Shown here piece after piece: positions 19,775 to 30,062 of a stretch of 64,000 nt of DNA (the first letter of the stretch is position 1; each line of letters begins with the position of its first letter). Under the pieces are notes generated by a model that searched no databases, was not told the origin of the DNA, and saw only the letters and a program-made list of their open reading frames with translations. The stretch lies in the NCBI RefSeq assembly GCF_009689985.1, contig NZ_QBAW01000001.1, positions 248,001-312,000 on the forward strand. Reading direction: 5' to 3'. Source of the DNA: Helicobacter pylori. GTDB taxonomy: Bacteria; Campylobacterota; Campylobacteria; Campylobacterales; Helicobacteraceae. The translations under genes and the position numbers were made by a program.

Positions 19775-20764
19775 ATGACTTACATAGAATTAGGTAAAAA
19801 AGTTTTAGAACAAGCAGGGAAGCCTTTGAGCGTTAAAGAAATTTTTGAGAAAGCTTGTGAAATGGGATTGGATAAAGAATGCAACGACGGAAAAATACTT
19901 TCTCATAGTCTTGGAAGTCAGCTTGGTGAGCACAACATTAAAGAGGAAGACAAGCAATTCTATGTTGCATGCAAAGAAGGAAAAACCTTTTTCTATTGGC
20001 TCAAATCTCGTGAAAGAGAATTTCCTCCACAAAAAACCCTAGATGCCAAAGAAGAAGATGATGAACAGAGCGAGTGTTCAGACGCAGCCAAAAAGGAAAA
20101 GGAAAAGGAAAGGGATTTGCACCCACTACTTGTGAAATTCCTTGACAAAGATCCAAATTTCAAGCTTCTATGCAAAACCATCCGCCATGAAAAATGTAAA
20201 AAAAGCACAGCGGGCGAATGCAAGTGGAATTATCCTGACATCGTGGGCGTGTATTTTCCCTACAATAAATATTTTCCCTACAATAAATATAAAGAAGAAA
20301 CTTTGAAATTTTTACAGCATACCGGTCAAAAAAGACACAAGCTTTTTTCCTTTGAGCTTAAAATCAGGATTAAACTTTCCAATCTAAAAGCGAGCTATTT
20401 CCAAGCGGTGAGCAATTCTACTTGGGCTAATGAGGGGTATTTGGTGGTTTTTAATATTGATGATGAGGTTTTAAATGAATTAAGGCGGCTCAACCAAAGC
20501 TTTGGTATAGGGGTCATCAAGCTGGAATCTGAGATTTCAAACTCCAAAATCTTGTTGCCAGCTAAAGAAAGAGAGATTGATATACCCACACTTAACATGC
20601 TTATAGAACAAAGTCCGGAGGATTTTAAGCCTTTTATGGAAAAGATTAACAAGCAAATTGAAAAAGGACTTGATACGGCAATCGAGATGAAAGGTTTTGA
20701 TCCAGTGCTTGATGATGAAGCAATGCAAAAACACATTAAAGATAGAGGCATTAAAGCAGAATAA
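19775..20764 (+). CDS. hrgA: HrgA-like protein (restriction-endonuclease-replacing gene)
   Basis: This 329-residue protein has an N-terminal HARE-HTH-like winged helix (about 1-80: LGKKVLEQAGKPLSVKEIFEKA). A charged linker KKEKEKERD follows. The C-terminal part (about 105-290) is a conserved domain with LHPLLVKFLDKDPNF and LFSFELKIRIKL, the latter with a nuclease-like E-x-K. By memory, MboI-type endonucleases look different (they start with a DFDSFLNSL-like segment), and HrgA is the gene reported to replace hpyIIIR before hpyIIIM in some strains. Its function is not established. It lies 3 bases before the GATC methyltransferase and is probably cotranscribed. It contains an 18-bp in-frame duplication. 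Confidence 0.75.
   Translation: MTYIELGKKVLEQAGKPLSVKEIFEKACEMGLDKECNDGKILSHSLGSQLGEHNIKEEDKQFYVACKEGKTFFYWLKSREREFPPQKTLDAKEEDDEQSECSDAAKKEKEKERDLHPLLVKFLDKDPNFKLLCKTIRHEKCKKSTAGECKWNYPDIVGVYFPYNKYFPYNKYKEETLKFLQHTGQKRHKLFSFELKIRIKLSNLKASYFQAVSNSTWANEGYLVVFNIDDEVLNELRRLNQSFGIGVIKLESEISNSKILLPAKEREIDIPTLNMLIEQSPEDFKPFMEKINKQIEKGLDTAIEMKGFDPVLDDEAMQKHIKDRGIKAE
20252..20287 (+). repeat. 18-bp in-frame tandem duplication in hrgA
   Basis: The 18-mer TATTTTCCCTACAATAAA occurs twice without a gap (20252-20269 and 20270-20287), giving YFPYNKYFPYNK in the protein. The frame is kept. Confidence 0.95.
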
Positions 20765-20767
20765 AAA

Positions 20768-21592
20768 ATGGGAACGCTTTATCTTTCTCGCCCCATTTTT
20801 AAAAGCGCAGACGAGCTTTTCACCCTTTATCAAGGGGATTGTAATGAGATTTTGCCCCAATTTGAAAATGCTTTTGATTTGATTTTTGCTGATCCGCCTT
20901 ATTTCCTTTCTAATGACGGCTTAAGCATACAGAGCGGTAAAATCGTGAGCGTCAATAAAGGCGATTGGGATAAAGAAAATGGGATTAACGATATTGATGA
21001 GTTCAATTACCAGTGGATCAACAACGCCAAAAAGGCTTTAAAAAACACAGGAAGCCTTTTAATCAGCGGGACTTACCACAATCTTTTTTCTTTGGGGCGT
21101 ATTTTACAAAAATTGGATTTTAAGATTTTAAACCTCATCACTTGGCAAAAAACCAACTCTCCTCCCAATTTCAGCTGCCGTTATTTGACGCATTCGGCTG
21201 AGCAAATCATTTGGGCGAGGAAAAGCCGCAAGCATAAGCATGTTTTTAACTATGAGGTTTTAAAAAAGATCAATAACGATAAACAAATGCGTGATGTGTG
21301 GAGTTTCCCAGCGATCGCTCCTTGGGAAAAAGCAAACGGCAAGCACCCCACTCAAAAACCCCTCGCTTTATTGGTGCGCTTGCTTTTAATGGCGAGCGAT
21401 GAAAATTCCCTCATTGGCGATCCTTTTAGCGGGAGCTCTACCACAGGCATTGCGGCTAATCTTTTGAAAAGGGAATTTATCGGCATAGAAAAAGAAAGCG
21501 AATTTATCAAAATATCCATGGACAGAAAAATAGAATTAGACGCTCGCTTTAAAGAAATCCGATCTAAAATCAAAGATTTAAATCTTAAGTAA
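20768..21592 (+). CDS. hpyIIIM: GATC-specific DNA adenine-N6 methyltransferase (M.HpyAIII-like)
   Basis: The 274-residue beta-class methyltransferase has catalytic motif IV DPPY at 42-45 (LIFADPPYFLS). The AdoMet-binding motif I FSGSSTTG is at about 220-227, following HPTQKPLALL. This order is that of the DpnA/MboIB-like enzymes that modify the adenine in GATC. In strains with the intact system its partner is the endonuclease R.HpyAIII. Here the partner position holds the HrgA-like gene, so the methylase is probably an orphan that marks GATC genome-wide. Specificity is recalled from the locus, not readable from sequence alone. Confidence 0.87.
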   Translation: MGTLYLSRPIFKSADELFTLYQGDCNEILPQFENAFDLIFADPPYFLSNDGLSIQSGKIVSVNKGDWDKENGINDIDEFNYQWINNAKKALKNTGSLLISGTYHNLFSLGRILQKLDFKILNLITWQKTNSPPNFSCRYLTHSAEQIIWARKSRKHKHVFNYEVLKKINNDKQMRDVWSFPAIAPWEKANGKHPTQKPLALLVRLLLMASDENSLIGDPFSGSSTTGIAANLLKREFIGIEKESEFIKISMDRKIELDARFKEIRSKIKDLNLK

Positions 21593-21611
21593 GCCCCTTT
21601 TTTAAGTCGCT

Positions 21612-22507
21612 TTAAGCGTTATACTTTTTGGATTTTACCTCAAAATGGGATTCTATTTTCACCCATTCCTCACAAAGGATATTTTCATGCCCAAAAAGCC
21701 AGTGTTTGGGGCCAATAATGATTTTTTCTGGATTTTTTATCAAATAAGCCGCCCACCAGCTATAAGTGCTATTAGCGATAATGCCATGCTGACAAGATTG
21801 CATGAGCAGCATATCCCAATACGCCTCTTCTTCTTTATCCCTAGTGGTCATGTCTATAAAAGGGTAGCCCAGATCAAGGTTTTGCGTGAATTTTAAGTCT
21901 TCGCAAAACACAAAAAGCTCCATGTTTGGCACGCGCTTTGCCATATACTCAAGCGCCTTTTTTTGATAATCAATACCAAGCTGACAGCCAATCCCCACAT
22001 AATCCCCTCTTCTTATATGCACAAACACGCTGTTTTTAGCGGCTAAAATCAAAGAAAGCTTGCGGTGGTATTCTTCCTCTTTTTTTTTATGATTTTCTGG
22101 GGGGGGGGGGGTAGAGTGAAGATTTGCTTGATTAAAGGGGATATAGCGTCAAAATATCGTGGATCTTGGAAATAGCCAAAAAAATAAGTCAAGCGGCTTG
22201 GCTTTAGCAATTTAGGCTCGTATTCAAAAACGATTTCTTGACTCACTCTATCAAAACCCATGCATTTGAGCGCGTCTCTTACTAGCTTGGGGAGGTGTTG
22301 CATTTTAGCTATAGCGATTTCTTTCGCGCTTGCATAGGGCAAATCAATAGGGAAAAGTTCTAATTGCATTTTCCTATTACTCCAACCAAAAGAAGTAATA
22401 TCTAATAGCACAGGCGTATTAAGGTGTTTTTGCAAACTTTTAGCAAAAGCGTATTGAAACATTTGATTCCCAAGCCCCCCACAAATTTGCACCACCTTAA
22501 AAGCCAT
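21612..22507 (-). CDS. futC: Alpha-1,2-fucosyltransferase FutC, phase-variable, frame broken at C13 and slip site
   Basis: FutC adds the alpha-1,2-fucose that makes Lewis Y and H antigens on LPS O-chains. The first frame starts MAFKVVQICGGLGNQMFQYAFAKSL (ATG at 22507). It passes through Pro codons of a C13 tract and then hits a TGA at 22049-22051 after 152 residues. The remainder, with donor-binding HIRRGDYVG and ending SKKYNA, lies in the -1 frame. A slippery A AAA AAG heptamer right after the C tract would join the two by a -1 shift, giving about 298 residues, the normal length. I treat it as an off-frame but partly expressible gene, not as a dead pseudogene. It is convergent with the methyltransferase gene. 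Confidence 0.92.
22079..22085 (-). promoter_or_regulatory. -1 frameshift slippery heptamer A AAA AAG in futC
   Basis: In the frame set by the ATG and the C13 tract, the codons read ATA AAA AAA AAG AGG, so A-AAA-AAG fits X-XXY-YYZ exactly. Slipping one base back continues into GAG GAA GAA and the rest of FutC. Programmed frameshifting at this gene has been reported in the literature. Confidence 0.8.
22099..22111 (-). repeat. C13 homopolymer phase switch in futC
   Basis: Thirteen consecutive C on the coding strand. By my reading, 11 or 14 C would join the two frames directly, and 13 leaves the ribosome one frame away. Confidence 0.95.
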
Positions 22508-22605
22508 TCAATCCCTTTGTTTTTCAAATGAAACGCTCATTTTAGCTCATTTTAAAGCCCTTTTTCAATAAAAGCCTAAAAAGTGGGGCAAGTAACGCTT
22601 TCAAA

Positions 22606-23136
22606 TCATTTGAATTTTTTATTTGAAAAAGATGCGTATGAGGGTTCTAGCAAGCGTTCTTGGTATTCTAAAAGAATCCTGTCTTCGCTATTGAGCGAGT
22701 AGGCTTCATCGTATTTGCGTTTGATGATGCCCTTTAAAATGGTGTGTTGGACTTGGTATTTATCTTCTTTAAGCATTTCATCCACTAAAGCGTAAAGCTG
22801 AATGTCTTGAATGAGTAAATCTGAAATTTTAACGCTCTCTTTATCAAACAATTCTTCATTAGCGCAATATTCATTCACTAAAATAAGCACTCGGTTATAC
22901 ACATCCGATGCGATTTTAGCGTTTAGGGTTCTATAAATGTAGTCTTTGATTTTTTTGAGCTGCTCTTCTAAATCTTCACTGGCCTTGCTCGCTAAGGCTA
23001 AAATACTTAAAATTTGAACTAAAGTCATCATTTTATGGCTTAAAGAGCGGGTGCGCCATTTAATGAGAAGGCGCATGAAATAAGACATTTTGATAGAAAG
23101 GCTACATGGGAGAGTGTTTTTCTTGGGTTTTGGCAT
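22606..23136 (-). CDS. Conserved hypothetical protein (HP0095-like)
   Basis: The 176-residue protein is mainly helical and charged, with a basic N-terminus and one modestly hydrophobic segment (MMTLVQILSILALASKA, about 35-51). No motif is familiar. It stands alone between futC and the divergent dehydrogenase gene. A start at Met17 is also possible, and neither start has a strong ribosome binding site. Confidence 0.7.
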   Translation of the reverse strand: MPKPKKNTLPCSLSIKMSYFMRLLIKWRTRSLSHKMMTLVQILSILALASKASEDLEEQLKKIKDYIYRTLNAKIASDVYNRVLILVNEYCANEELFDKESVKISDLLIQDIQLYALVDEMLKEDKYQVQHTILKGIIKRKYDEAYSLNSEDRILLEYQERLLEPSYASFSNKKFK

Positions 23137-23209
23137 GCTTAGTTTCTTTTAAAAAAGGATTTTTGTGGTTTAATTATATAACTTTAAAATTAAATCTAGG
23201 AGTAAAGAG

Positions 23210-24154
23210 ATGAAAACATTCAAAAAAGGCGTAATCTTAGACGCTAAAAGCGTGGGGTTAAAAGCGCTAGAAGTTTTAAAAGAAGTGGCGGATTTTGATT
23301 TTTATGAGGTTACTTCGCCCAGTCAAATCGTTGAACGCTCTATTGAAGCTGAAATTATGGTATTGAATAAAGTCGTTATCACCCAAGAGGTTTTAAGCCA
23401 ATTGCCTAAACTCAAACTCATTTGCATCACCGCTACAGGCACGGATAATGTGGATATAAAAAGCGCGAAAGCTTTAGGCATAGAAGTCAAAAATGTGAGT
23501 GCTTATTCTACTGAATCTGTAGCCCAGCACACTTTAGCGTGCGCGTTGTCTTTGTTGGGGAGGATCAATGACTACGATCGTTACTGCAAAAGCGGGGAAT
23601 ATAGTCAAAGCGATATTTTTACGCACATTAGCGGTATGAAAATGGGGCTTATTAAAGGGGGTCAATGGGGGGTTATTGGTTTAGGCGCAATCGGTAAAAG
23701 AGTCGCCAAACTCGCTCAAGCTTTCGGGGCAAAAGTGGTGTATTATTCCCCTAAAGATAAAAAAGAAGGGTATGAGCGCTTGAGTTTAGAGGAATTGCTT
23801 AAAACAAGCGGTATTATCAGCATTCATGCCCCCTTAAATGAAAGCACACGCGATTTAATCGCTCTCAAAGAATTGCAAAGCCTAAAAGAAGGGGCGATTT
23901 TAATCAATGTGGGGCGTGGGGGCATTGTGAATGAAAAGGATTTGGCTTTAATTTTAGAAACCAAAGATTTGTATTACGCGAGCGATGTGTTTGTGAAAGA
24001 GCCTTTTGAAAAAGATCATGCGTTTTTGAACCCAAAGATCCAAAATAAATTGCTTTTAACCCCCCATATCGCATGGGCGTATAGCGACAGCTTGAAAACC
24101 TTGATAGAAAAAACCAAAGAAAATATCCAGGATTTTTTAGCTTCTCAAAAATAA
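23210..24154 (+). CDS. D-2-hydroxyacid dehydrogenase (NAD-dependent)
   Basis: The 314-residue protein shows the D-isomer 2-hydroxyacid dehydrogenase pattern. The Rossmann fingerprint is GVIGLGAIGKRVAK, the substrate-binding Arg sits in NVGRGGIVN, a catalytic Glu sits in DVFVKEP, and the catalytic His sits in LTPHIAWAYSD. The substrate is not fixed by sequence. Glycerate/hydroxypyruvate, lactate or phosphoglycerate relatives all share these motifs, and it lacks the C-terminal ACT domain of SerA. It starts at ATG behind AGGAGTAAAGAG and is divergent from the HP0095-like gene. Confidence 0.88.
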   Translation: MKTFKKGVILDAKSVGLKALEVLKEVADFDFYEVTSPSQIVERSIEAEIMVLNKVVITQEVLSQLPKLKLICITATGTDNVDIKSAKALGIEVKNVSAYSTESVAQHTLACALSLLGRINDYDRYCKSGEYSQSDIFTHISGMKMGLIKGGQWGVIGLGAIGKRVAKLAQAFGAKVVYYSPKDKKEGYERLSLEELLKTSGIISIHAPLNESTRDLIALKELQSLKEGAILINVGRGGIVNEKDLALILETKDLYYASDVFVKEPFEKDHAFLNPKIQNKLLLTPHIAWAYSDSLKTLIEKTKENIQDFLASQK

Positions 24155-24315
24155 AAGTAGGATTTTATGGAGAGATGGGTTTATTAATTGTTTGAGTTTT
24201 TTCTCTTTTGCCATAAAATCTAAAAAATGGAGTAGGGTTTAATCGTTTTTAACCCATTAAGAAAAAGCCTTTAGGTGGATTGACCCCCAAAAAAAGCTTT
24301 TATGACAGAGAGCGA

Positions 24316-25026
24316 TTAAGCCTTAGAAATATCAATCTTAAAGGTGTGGATTTCATCTTCTAAAAAGACTTTAACCACCACCACGCCCGGGGTTTTAAGG
24401 TTTTTGGTATCCACTACCACAAACCCTCCCTTAGCCTTACCTTCAACATTAAGGGTGTTTTTCTTAAGGTAATTGATCGCTAGGATCTTTAAAGCTTGGC
24501 GGCTTTCTTGCATGATTTCTTGCTCTTCTACATCATCCACCATCATCATGCCAAAGCCTGGCCCATACAAGCCCATTCCCCCATACATCATGTCATAAGC
24601 TAAAAATCCCCCTTGCCCGTAATAAAACATAGGCGGGGTGATCATATTGACATTATCAATAGGGGTGGTCGGCACGGCAATATTAAAACTTTGTAAAATG
24701 CCCTCAAAATCAAAACTGGATTTCATCACCTGTCTTAGGCTTAAGACCGGTAAATTCGTTTGGTTGATAGACACCGAAATGGCTTTACGGCCAAACGCCA
24801 CAGGATTTCCCTCTAAAACTTGCGCCGCTACATACAGCACTAAAGGGGACTCGCTCAAGCCTTTTAATTTGCTTTGAGCGATTTCTAGCTGGACTTTAGA
24901 TTTGGCTTGCGTGGAAGTCATCACTTGAATCCCATTATTATAGGATGTAACATGTTCAGGCGTGATCTTATAGCTCGCGCAAGCGCTCATCAGTAAGGCT
25001 ATCGCTACTAAAACGATTCTTTTCAT
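24316..25026 (-). CDS. Lipoprotein of unknown function (HP0097-like)
   Basis: The 236-residue protein has a clear lipobox, MKRIVLVAIALLMSAC, with lipid-modified Cys16. The mature part includes a Met/Gly/Tyr-rich loop (YDMMYGGMGLYGPGFGMMM, about 139-157) before an acidic VDDVEEQE. The C-terminus alternates beta-strand residues (GGFVVVDTKN, TPGVVVVKVFLEDE). No family is recognised. The Met/Gly/Tyr loop resembles in composition the stretch in the repeat protein at 7.6 kb. It has its own short upstream region, and its 3' end faces the dehydrogenase gene. Confidence 0.8.
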   Translation of the reverse strand: MKRIVLVAIALLMSACASYKITPEHVTSYNNGIQVMTSTQAKSKVQLEIAQSKLKGLSESPLVLYVAAQVLEGNPVAFGRKAISVSINQTNLPVLSLRQVMKSSFDFEGILQSFNIAVPTTPIDNVNMITPPMFYYGQGGFLAYDMMYGGMGLYGPGFGMMMVDDVEEQEIMQESRQALKILAINYLKKNTLNVEGKAKGGFVVVDTKNLKTPGVVVVKVFLEDEIHTFKIDISKA

Positions 25027-25131
25027 TCAAACTCCTTTCATTCAGTTTAATTTTTGTTTAGAGTTTATTTATTATAGTGTGTTTTAACTTAAAATGTAAC
25101 TTTTATTAAGGTTAAAAGCCAAAAAAAAGTT

Positions 25132-26604
<1,473 letters not shown>

Positions 26605-26723
26605 TTATATTTGGATAATTTCAAGTCGTAGCATACCCTAAAAGAGCGAATGCAACCTTAAATGGTTTTTTAATGAGAATGATTGATCGTCTTTTTAACC
26701 CAATTTAATTTTTAATTTATGCT

Positions 26724-26737
26724 TATAATACTATAAT
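26724..26737 (+). promoter_or_regulatory. Two overlapping-range -10 boxes for tlpA
   Basis: TATAAT occurs at 26724-26729 and again at 26732-26737. Both lie in the thrC-tlpA divergent gap and could start the tlpA-queH transcript, with leaders of about 50-60 bases. Confidence 0.6.
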
Positions 26738-26794
26738 GCGGTTTAAAATTTTGCCACAAATAGGCAAAAAATTTCATCATAGCAAGGTTGTGTT

Positions 26795-28822
26795 TTGTCT
26801 AAAGGTTTGAGTATCGGTAATAAAATCATATTGTGCGTGGCGTTGATTGTGATCGTGTGCGTGAGCATTTTAGGGGTGTCCTTAAACAGCAGGGTGAAAG
26901 AGATTTTAAAAGAAAGCGCTCTGCATTCTATGCAAGATAGTTTGCATTTCAAGGTTAAGGAAGTGCAAGGGGTTTTAGAAAACACTTATACGAGCATGGG
27001 CATTATCAAAGCAATGCTCCCTAAAGACACCAAAAGAGAAATCAAAATCCAGTTGTTAAAAAACTTCATTTTAGCCAATTCGCATGTCGCTGGGGTGAGC
27101 TTGTTTTTTAAAGACAGAGAAGATTTAAGATTAACGCTTTTAAGGGATAACGATACGATTAAATTGATGGAAAATCCGTCATTAGGGAATAACCCTTTAG
27201 TGCAAAAAGTGATGAAAAATAAAGAAATTTCTAAAAGCTTGGGTTATTATAGGAAAATGCCTAATGGTAAAGAAGTTTATGGGGTTGATATTCTTTTACC
27301 TTTATTGAATGAAAACACGCAAGAGGTTGTAGGGGCTTTGATGATTTTCTTTTCCATTGATAGCTTCAGCAATGAAATCACTAAAAACAGGAGCGATTTG
27401 TTTTTAATTGGCGTTAAAGGTAAAGTGCTTTTGAGCGCGAATAAGAGTTTGCAAGACAAATCTATCGCAGAAATTTATAAGAGCGTGCCTAAAGCCACCA
27501 ACGAAGTGATGGCTATTTTAGAAAACGGCTCTAAAGCGACTTTAGAATACCTGGATCCCTTTAGCCATAAGGAAAATTTTTTAGCCGTTGAAACCTTTAG
27601 AATGCTAGGCAAAACAGAAAGTAAAGACAATCTTAATTGGATGATCGCTTTAATCATTGAAAAAGACAAGGTTTATGAGCAAGTAGGCTCGGTGCGTTTT
27701 GTGGTGATCATAGCGAGTGCCATCATGGTGTTAGCCTTGATTATAGCGATCACTCTCTTAATGCGAGCGATTGTGAGCAATCGTTTGGAAGTCGTTTCTA
27801 GCACCTTGTCTCATTTCTTCAAATTATTGAACAATCAAGCCAGTTCCAGCGATATTAAATTGGTTGAAGCGAAATCTAATGACGAATTAGGGCGCATGCA
27901 AACAGCGATCAATAAAAATATCTTGCAAACCCAAAAAACCATGCAAGAAGACAGGCAAGCCGTTCAAGACACCATTAAAGTGGTTTCAGATGTGAAAAAA
28001 GGGAATTTTGCGGTGCGCATCACGGCTGAGCCCGCAAGCCCTGATTTGAAAGAATTGAGAGATGCGCTAAACGGGATCATGGATTATTTGCAAGAAAGCG
28101 TAGGGACTCACATGCCAAGCATTTTCAAAATCTTTGAAAGCTATTCTGGTTTGGATTTTAGAGGCCGGATCCAAAACGCTTCGGGTAGGGTGGAATTGGT
28201 TACTAACGCTTTAGGGCAAGAAATCCAAAAAATGCTAGAAACTTCGTCTAATTTTGCCAAAGATTTAGCCAACGATAGCACGAATTTAAAAGAATGCGTG
28301 CAAAATTTAGAAAAGGCTTCAAACTCCCAACACAAAAGCTTGATGGAAACTTCTAAAACGATAGAAAATATCACCACTTCCATTCAAGGCGTTAGCTCTC
28401 AAAGTGAAGCCATGATTGAACAAGGCCAAGACATTAAAAGCATTGTAGAAATCATTAGAGATATTGCCGATCAAACCAATCTTTTAGCCCTAAATGCGGC
28501 TATTGAAGCCGCAAGGGCCGGCGAGCATGGCAGAGGCTTTGCGGTGGTGGCTGATGAGGTGAGAAAGCTCGCTGAAAGGACGCAAAAATCGCTCAGCGAA
28601 ATTGAAGCCAATATCAATATTTTAGTTCAAAGCATTTCAGACACGAGCGAAAGCATTAAAAACCAGGTTAAAGAAGTAGAAGAAATCAACGCTTCTATTG
28701 AAGCCTTAAGATCGGTTACTGAGGGCAATCTAAAAATCGCTAGCGACTCTTTAGAAATCAGTCAAGAAATTGACAAGGTTTCTAACGATATTTTAGAAGA
28801 TGTGAATAAAAAGCAGTTTTAA
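26795..28822 (+). CDS. tlpA: Methyl-accepting chemotaxis protein TlpA
   Basis: The 675-residue receptor starts at TTG, with AAGG 7 bases upstream and no alternative ATG nearby that keeps TM1. TM1 is at about 8-31, a double-Cache periplasmic sensor follows to about 295, and TM2 is at about 300-325. Then come HAMP and the cytoplasmic coiled-coil with the [20 protein letters not shown] tip. It is the same architecture as TlpC and likely an ancient duplicate. Arginine, bicarbonate and acid have been reported as signals. The stop codon overlaps the queH start (TAATG), implying coupling. Confidence 0.93.
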   Translation: MSKGLSIGNKIILCVALIVIVCVSILGVSLNSRVKEILKESALHSMQDSLHFKVKEVQGVLENTYTSMGIIKAMLPKDTKREIKIQLLKNFILANSHVAGVSLFFKDREDLRLTLLRDNDTIKLMENPSLGNNPLVQKVMKNKEISKSLGYYRKMPNGKEVYGVDILLPLLNENTQEVVGALMIFFSIDSFSNEITKNRSDLFLIGVKGKVLLSANKSLQDKSIAEIYKSVPKATNEVMAILENGSKATLEYLDPFSHKENFLAVETFRMLGKTESKDNLNWMIALIIEKDKVYEQVGSVRFVVIIASAIMVLALIIAITLLMRAIVSNRLEVVSSTLSHFFKLLNNQASSSDIKLVEAKSNDELGRMQTAINKNILQTQKTMQEDRQAVQDTIKVVSDVKKGNFAVRITAEPASPDLKELRDALNGIMDYLQESVGTHMPSIFKIFESYSGLDFRGRIQNASGRVELVTNALGQEIQKMLETSSNFAKDLANDSTNLKECVQNLEKASNSQHKSLMETSKTIENITTSIQGVSSQSEAMIEQGQDIKSIVEIIRDIADQTNLLALNAAIEAARAGEHGRGFAVVADEVRKLAERTQKSLSEIEANINILVQSISDTSESIKNQVKEVEEINASIEALRSVTEGNLKIASDSLEISQEIDKVSNDILEDVNKKQF

Positions 28823-29928
28823 TGCTCATTCATATTTGCTGCTCAGTGGATAACCTCTATTTTTTAAAAAAGGCTAAAGAGGCTTTTGTGGGTGAAAAAA
28901 TAATAGGGTTTTTTTATAACCCCAATATCCACCCTTATAGCGAATATCTGTTGCGTTTAGAAGATGTGAAACGCACTTGTGAGATGCTAGGAATTGAATT
29001 GCTTGAGGGCGATTATGAATTGGAAAAATTTTTAGATAAAGCTAAGGGTAAGGAATTGTTAGGGGAAAAAAGCGAACGCTGTTTTGAGTGCTTTGATTTA
29101 CGCTTGGAAGCGAGCGCTCTAAAAGCCTTTGAATTAGGGGAAGAAAAATTCACCACGACCTTACTCACAAGCCCTAAAAAAGACCCTAACCAACTCATCG
29201 CTAAGGGACAACACATCGCGCAAAGGCACAATTTGGAATTTGTTGTGTTTAGAAACGATAATTTTGAACATTTTAAGAGCGAGTTGGATTTAAACTTGCA
29301 GGCTTTGGCGAGAGAAAATGAGCTTTATCGGCAAAATTATTGCGGTTGCCAATTCGCTTTAAAAATCCAAAAAGAATCCCAAAACAGAAGCCCCTTTGAG
29401 CTTTACTCGCCTTTAAAACGCCAGATTTTACCCGCAAGCGTTGAAGAAAGAACGCAAGTTTTTAGAGCGTTAGAAGCAACTAAAAAGGACGCTAGTAAGC
29501 CTTTTTTAGCCCAAAAAACGATTGCAACTTACCGCTTATTGAATGGGGGCGTGTGGCTTTCTAAAAATTCAAACCCCTTGAATTGTTATATTTTGGCGCG
29601 CTCTAAAAGTAAGGCTAAAGTAAGGATTAACGATTTAAGGTGGGTTTTTTCCCAGCGTTTAAACGCGCTAGTAGGTTATAGCCAAAGAGATGAAACCTTG
29701 TTTTTGACTTTAAAAGGCCTTAATACTCTTATGGCAAAAAACTACGATAATTTAAAAGAGTTAAACCTTAACCCCTTAAATTATGAAGAAGAGTTGTCTT
29801 TAAGGGCGTTAGTGAGCGGGAGCGAGAGCATAAACCCTATTATCGTGCTAGAAGAACGCACAGAAAAAACCCTTTTTGTAGAAATTAAAAGCATTTTTCA
29901 AGAAGAAAAGGTGTTCTATTTGCTCTGA
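28822..29928 (+). CDS. queH: Epoxyqueuosine reductase QueH with C-terminal extension
   Basis: The N-terminal ~200 residues match the QueH (DUF208) family, which makes queuosine from epoxyqueuosine in tRNA anticodons. Visible motifs are IHICCSVD (Cys6-Cys7), SERCFECFD and YCGCQFA, cysteines that can hold an Fe-S centre or metal, plus TLLTSPKKD. The remaining ~160 residues (Arg/Lys/Leu/Asn-rich, unfamiliar) go beyond the typical family length. The start codon overlaps the tlpA stop. The link to the chemoreceptor is probably only positional. Confidence 0.85.
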   Translation: MLIHICCSVDNLYFLKKAKEAFVGEKIIGFFYNPNIHPYSEYLLRLEDVKRTCEMLGIELLEGDYELEKFLDKAKGKELLGEKSERCFECFDLRLEASALKAFELGEEKFTTTLLTSPKKDPNQLIAKGQHIAQRHNLEFVVFRNDNFEHFKSELDLNLQALARENELYRQNYCGCQFALKIQKESQNRSPFELYSPLKRQILPASVEERTQVFRALEATKKDASKPFLAQKTIATYRLLNGGVWLSKNSNPLNCYILARSKSKAKVRINDLRWVFSQRLNALVGYSQRDETLFLTLKGLNTLMAKNYDNLKELNLNPLNYEEELSLRALVSGSESINPIIVLEERTEKTLFVEIKSIFQEEKVFYLL

Positions 29929-29974
29929 GCCAAACTTTAATTGAGCGATAAATTCTTAAAAAAGCGGTCGTGTT

Positions 29975-29982
29975 GGGGGGGG
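29975..29982 (+). repeat. G8 homopolymer in the gap before the HP0101-like gene
   Basis: Eight G residues in the 134-base gap, about 80 bases upstream of the start and about 60 upstream of a CACAAT -10-like box. Length changes could alter promoter geometry. Confidence 0.8.
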
Positions 29983-30062
29983 TTATAGTAAAAACATACA
30001 AGTAATTTAAAATCAATTTAAGATAATTAGGCACAATAGCCACAAAAAGTTTAAGGCTGTAT

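Noticed and set aside
21612-22507. futC as two separate genes
   Set aside because: The second half has only an internal TTG as start, and the C13/slip site joins the frames into a normal-length enzyme.
26743-26985. 80-codon minus-strand frame at the tlpA start
   Set aside because: Overlaps the tlpA signal region antisense and lacks a ribosome binding site.
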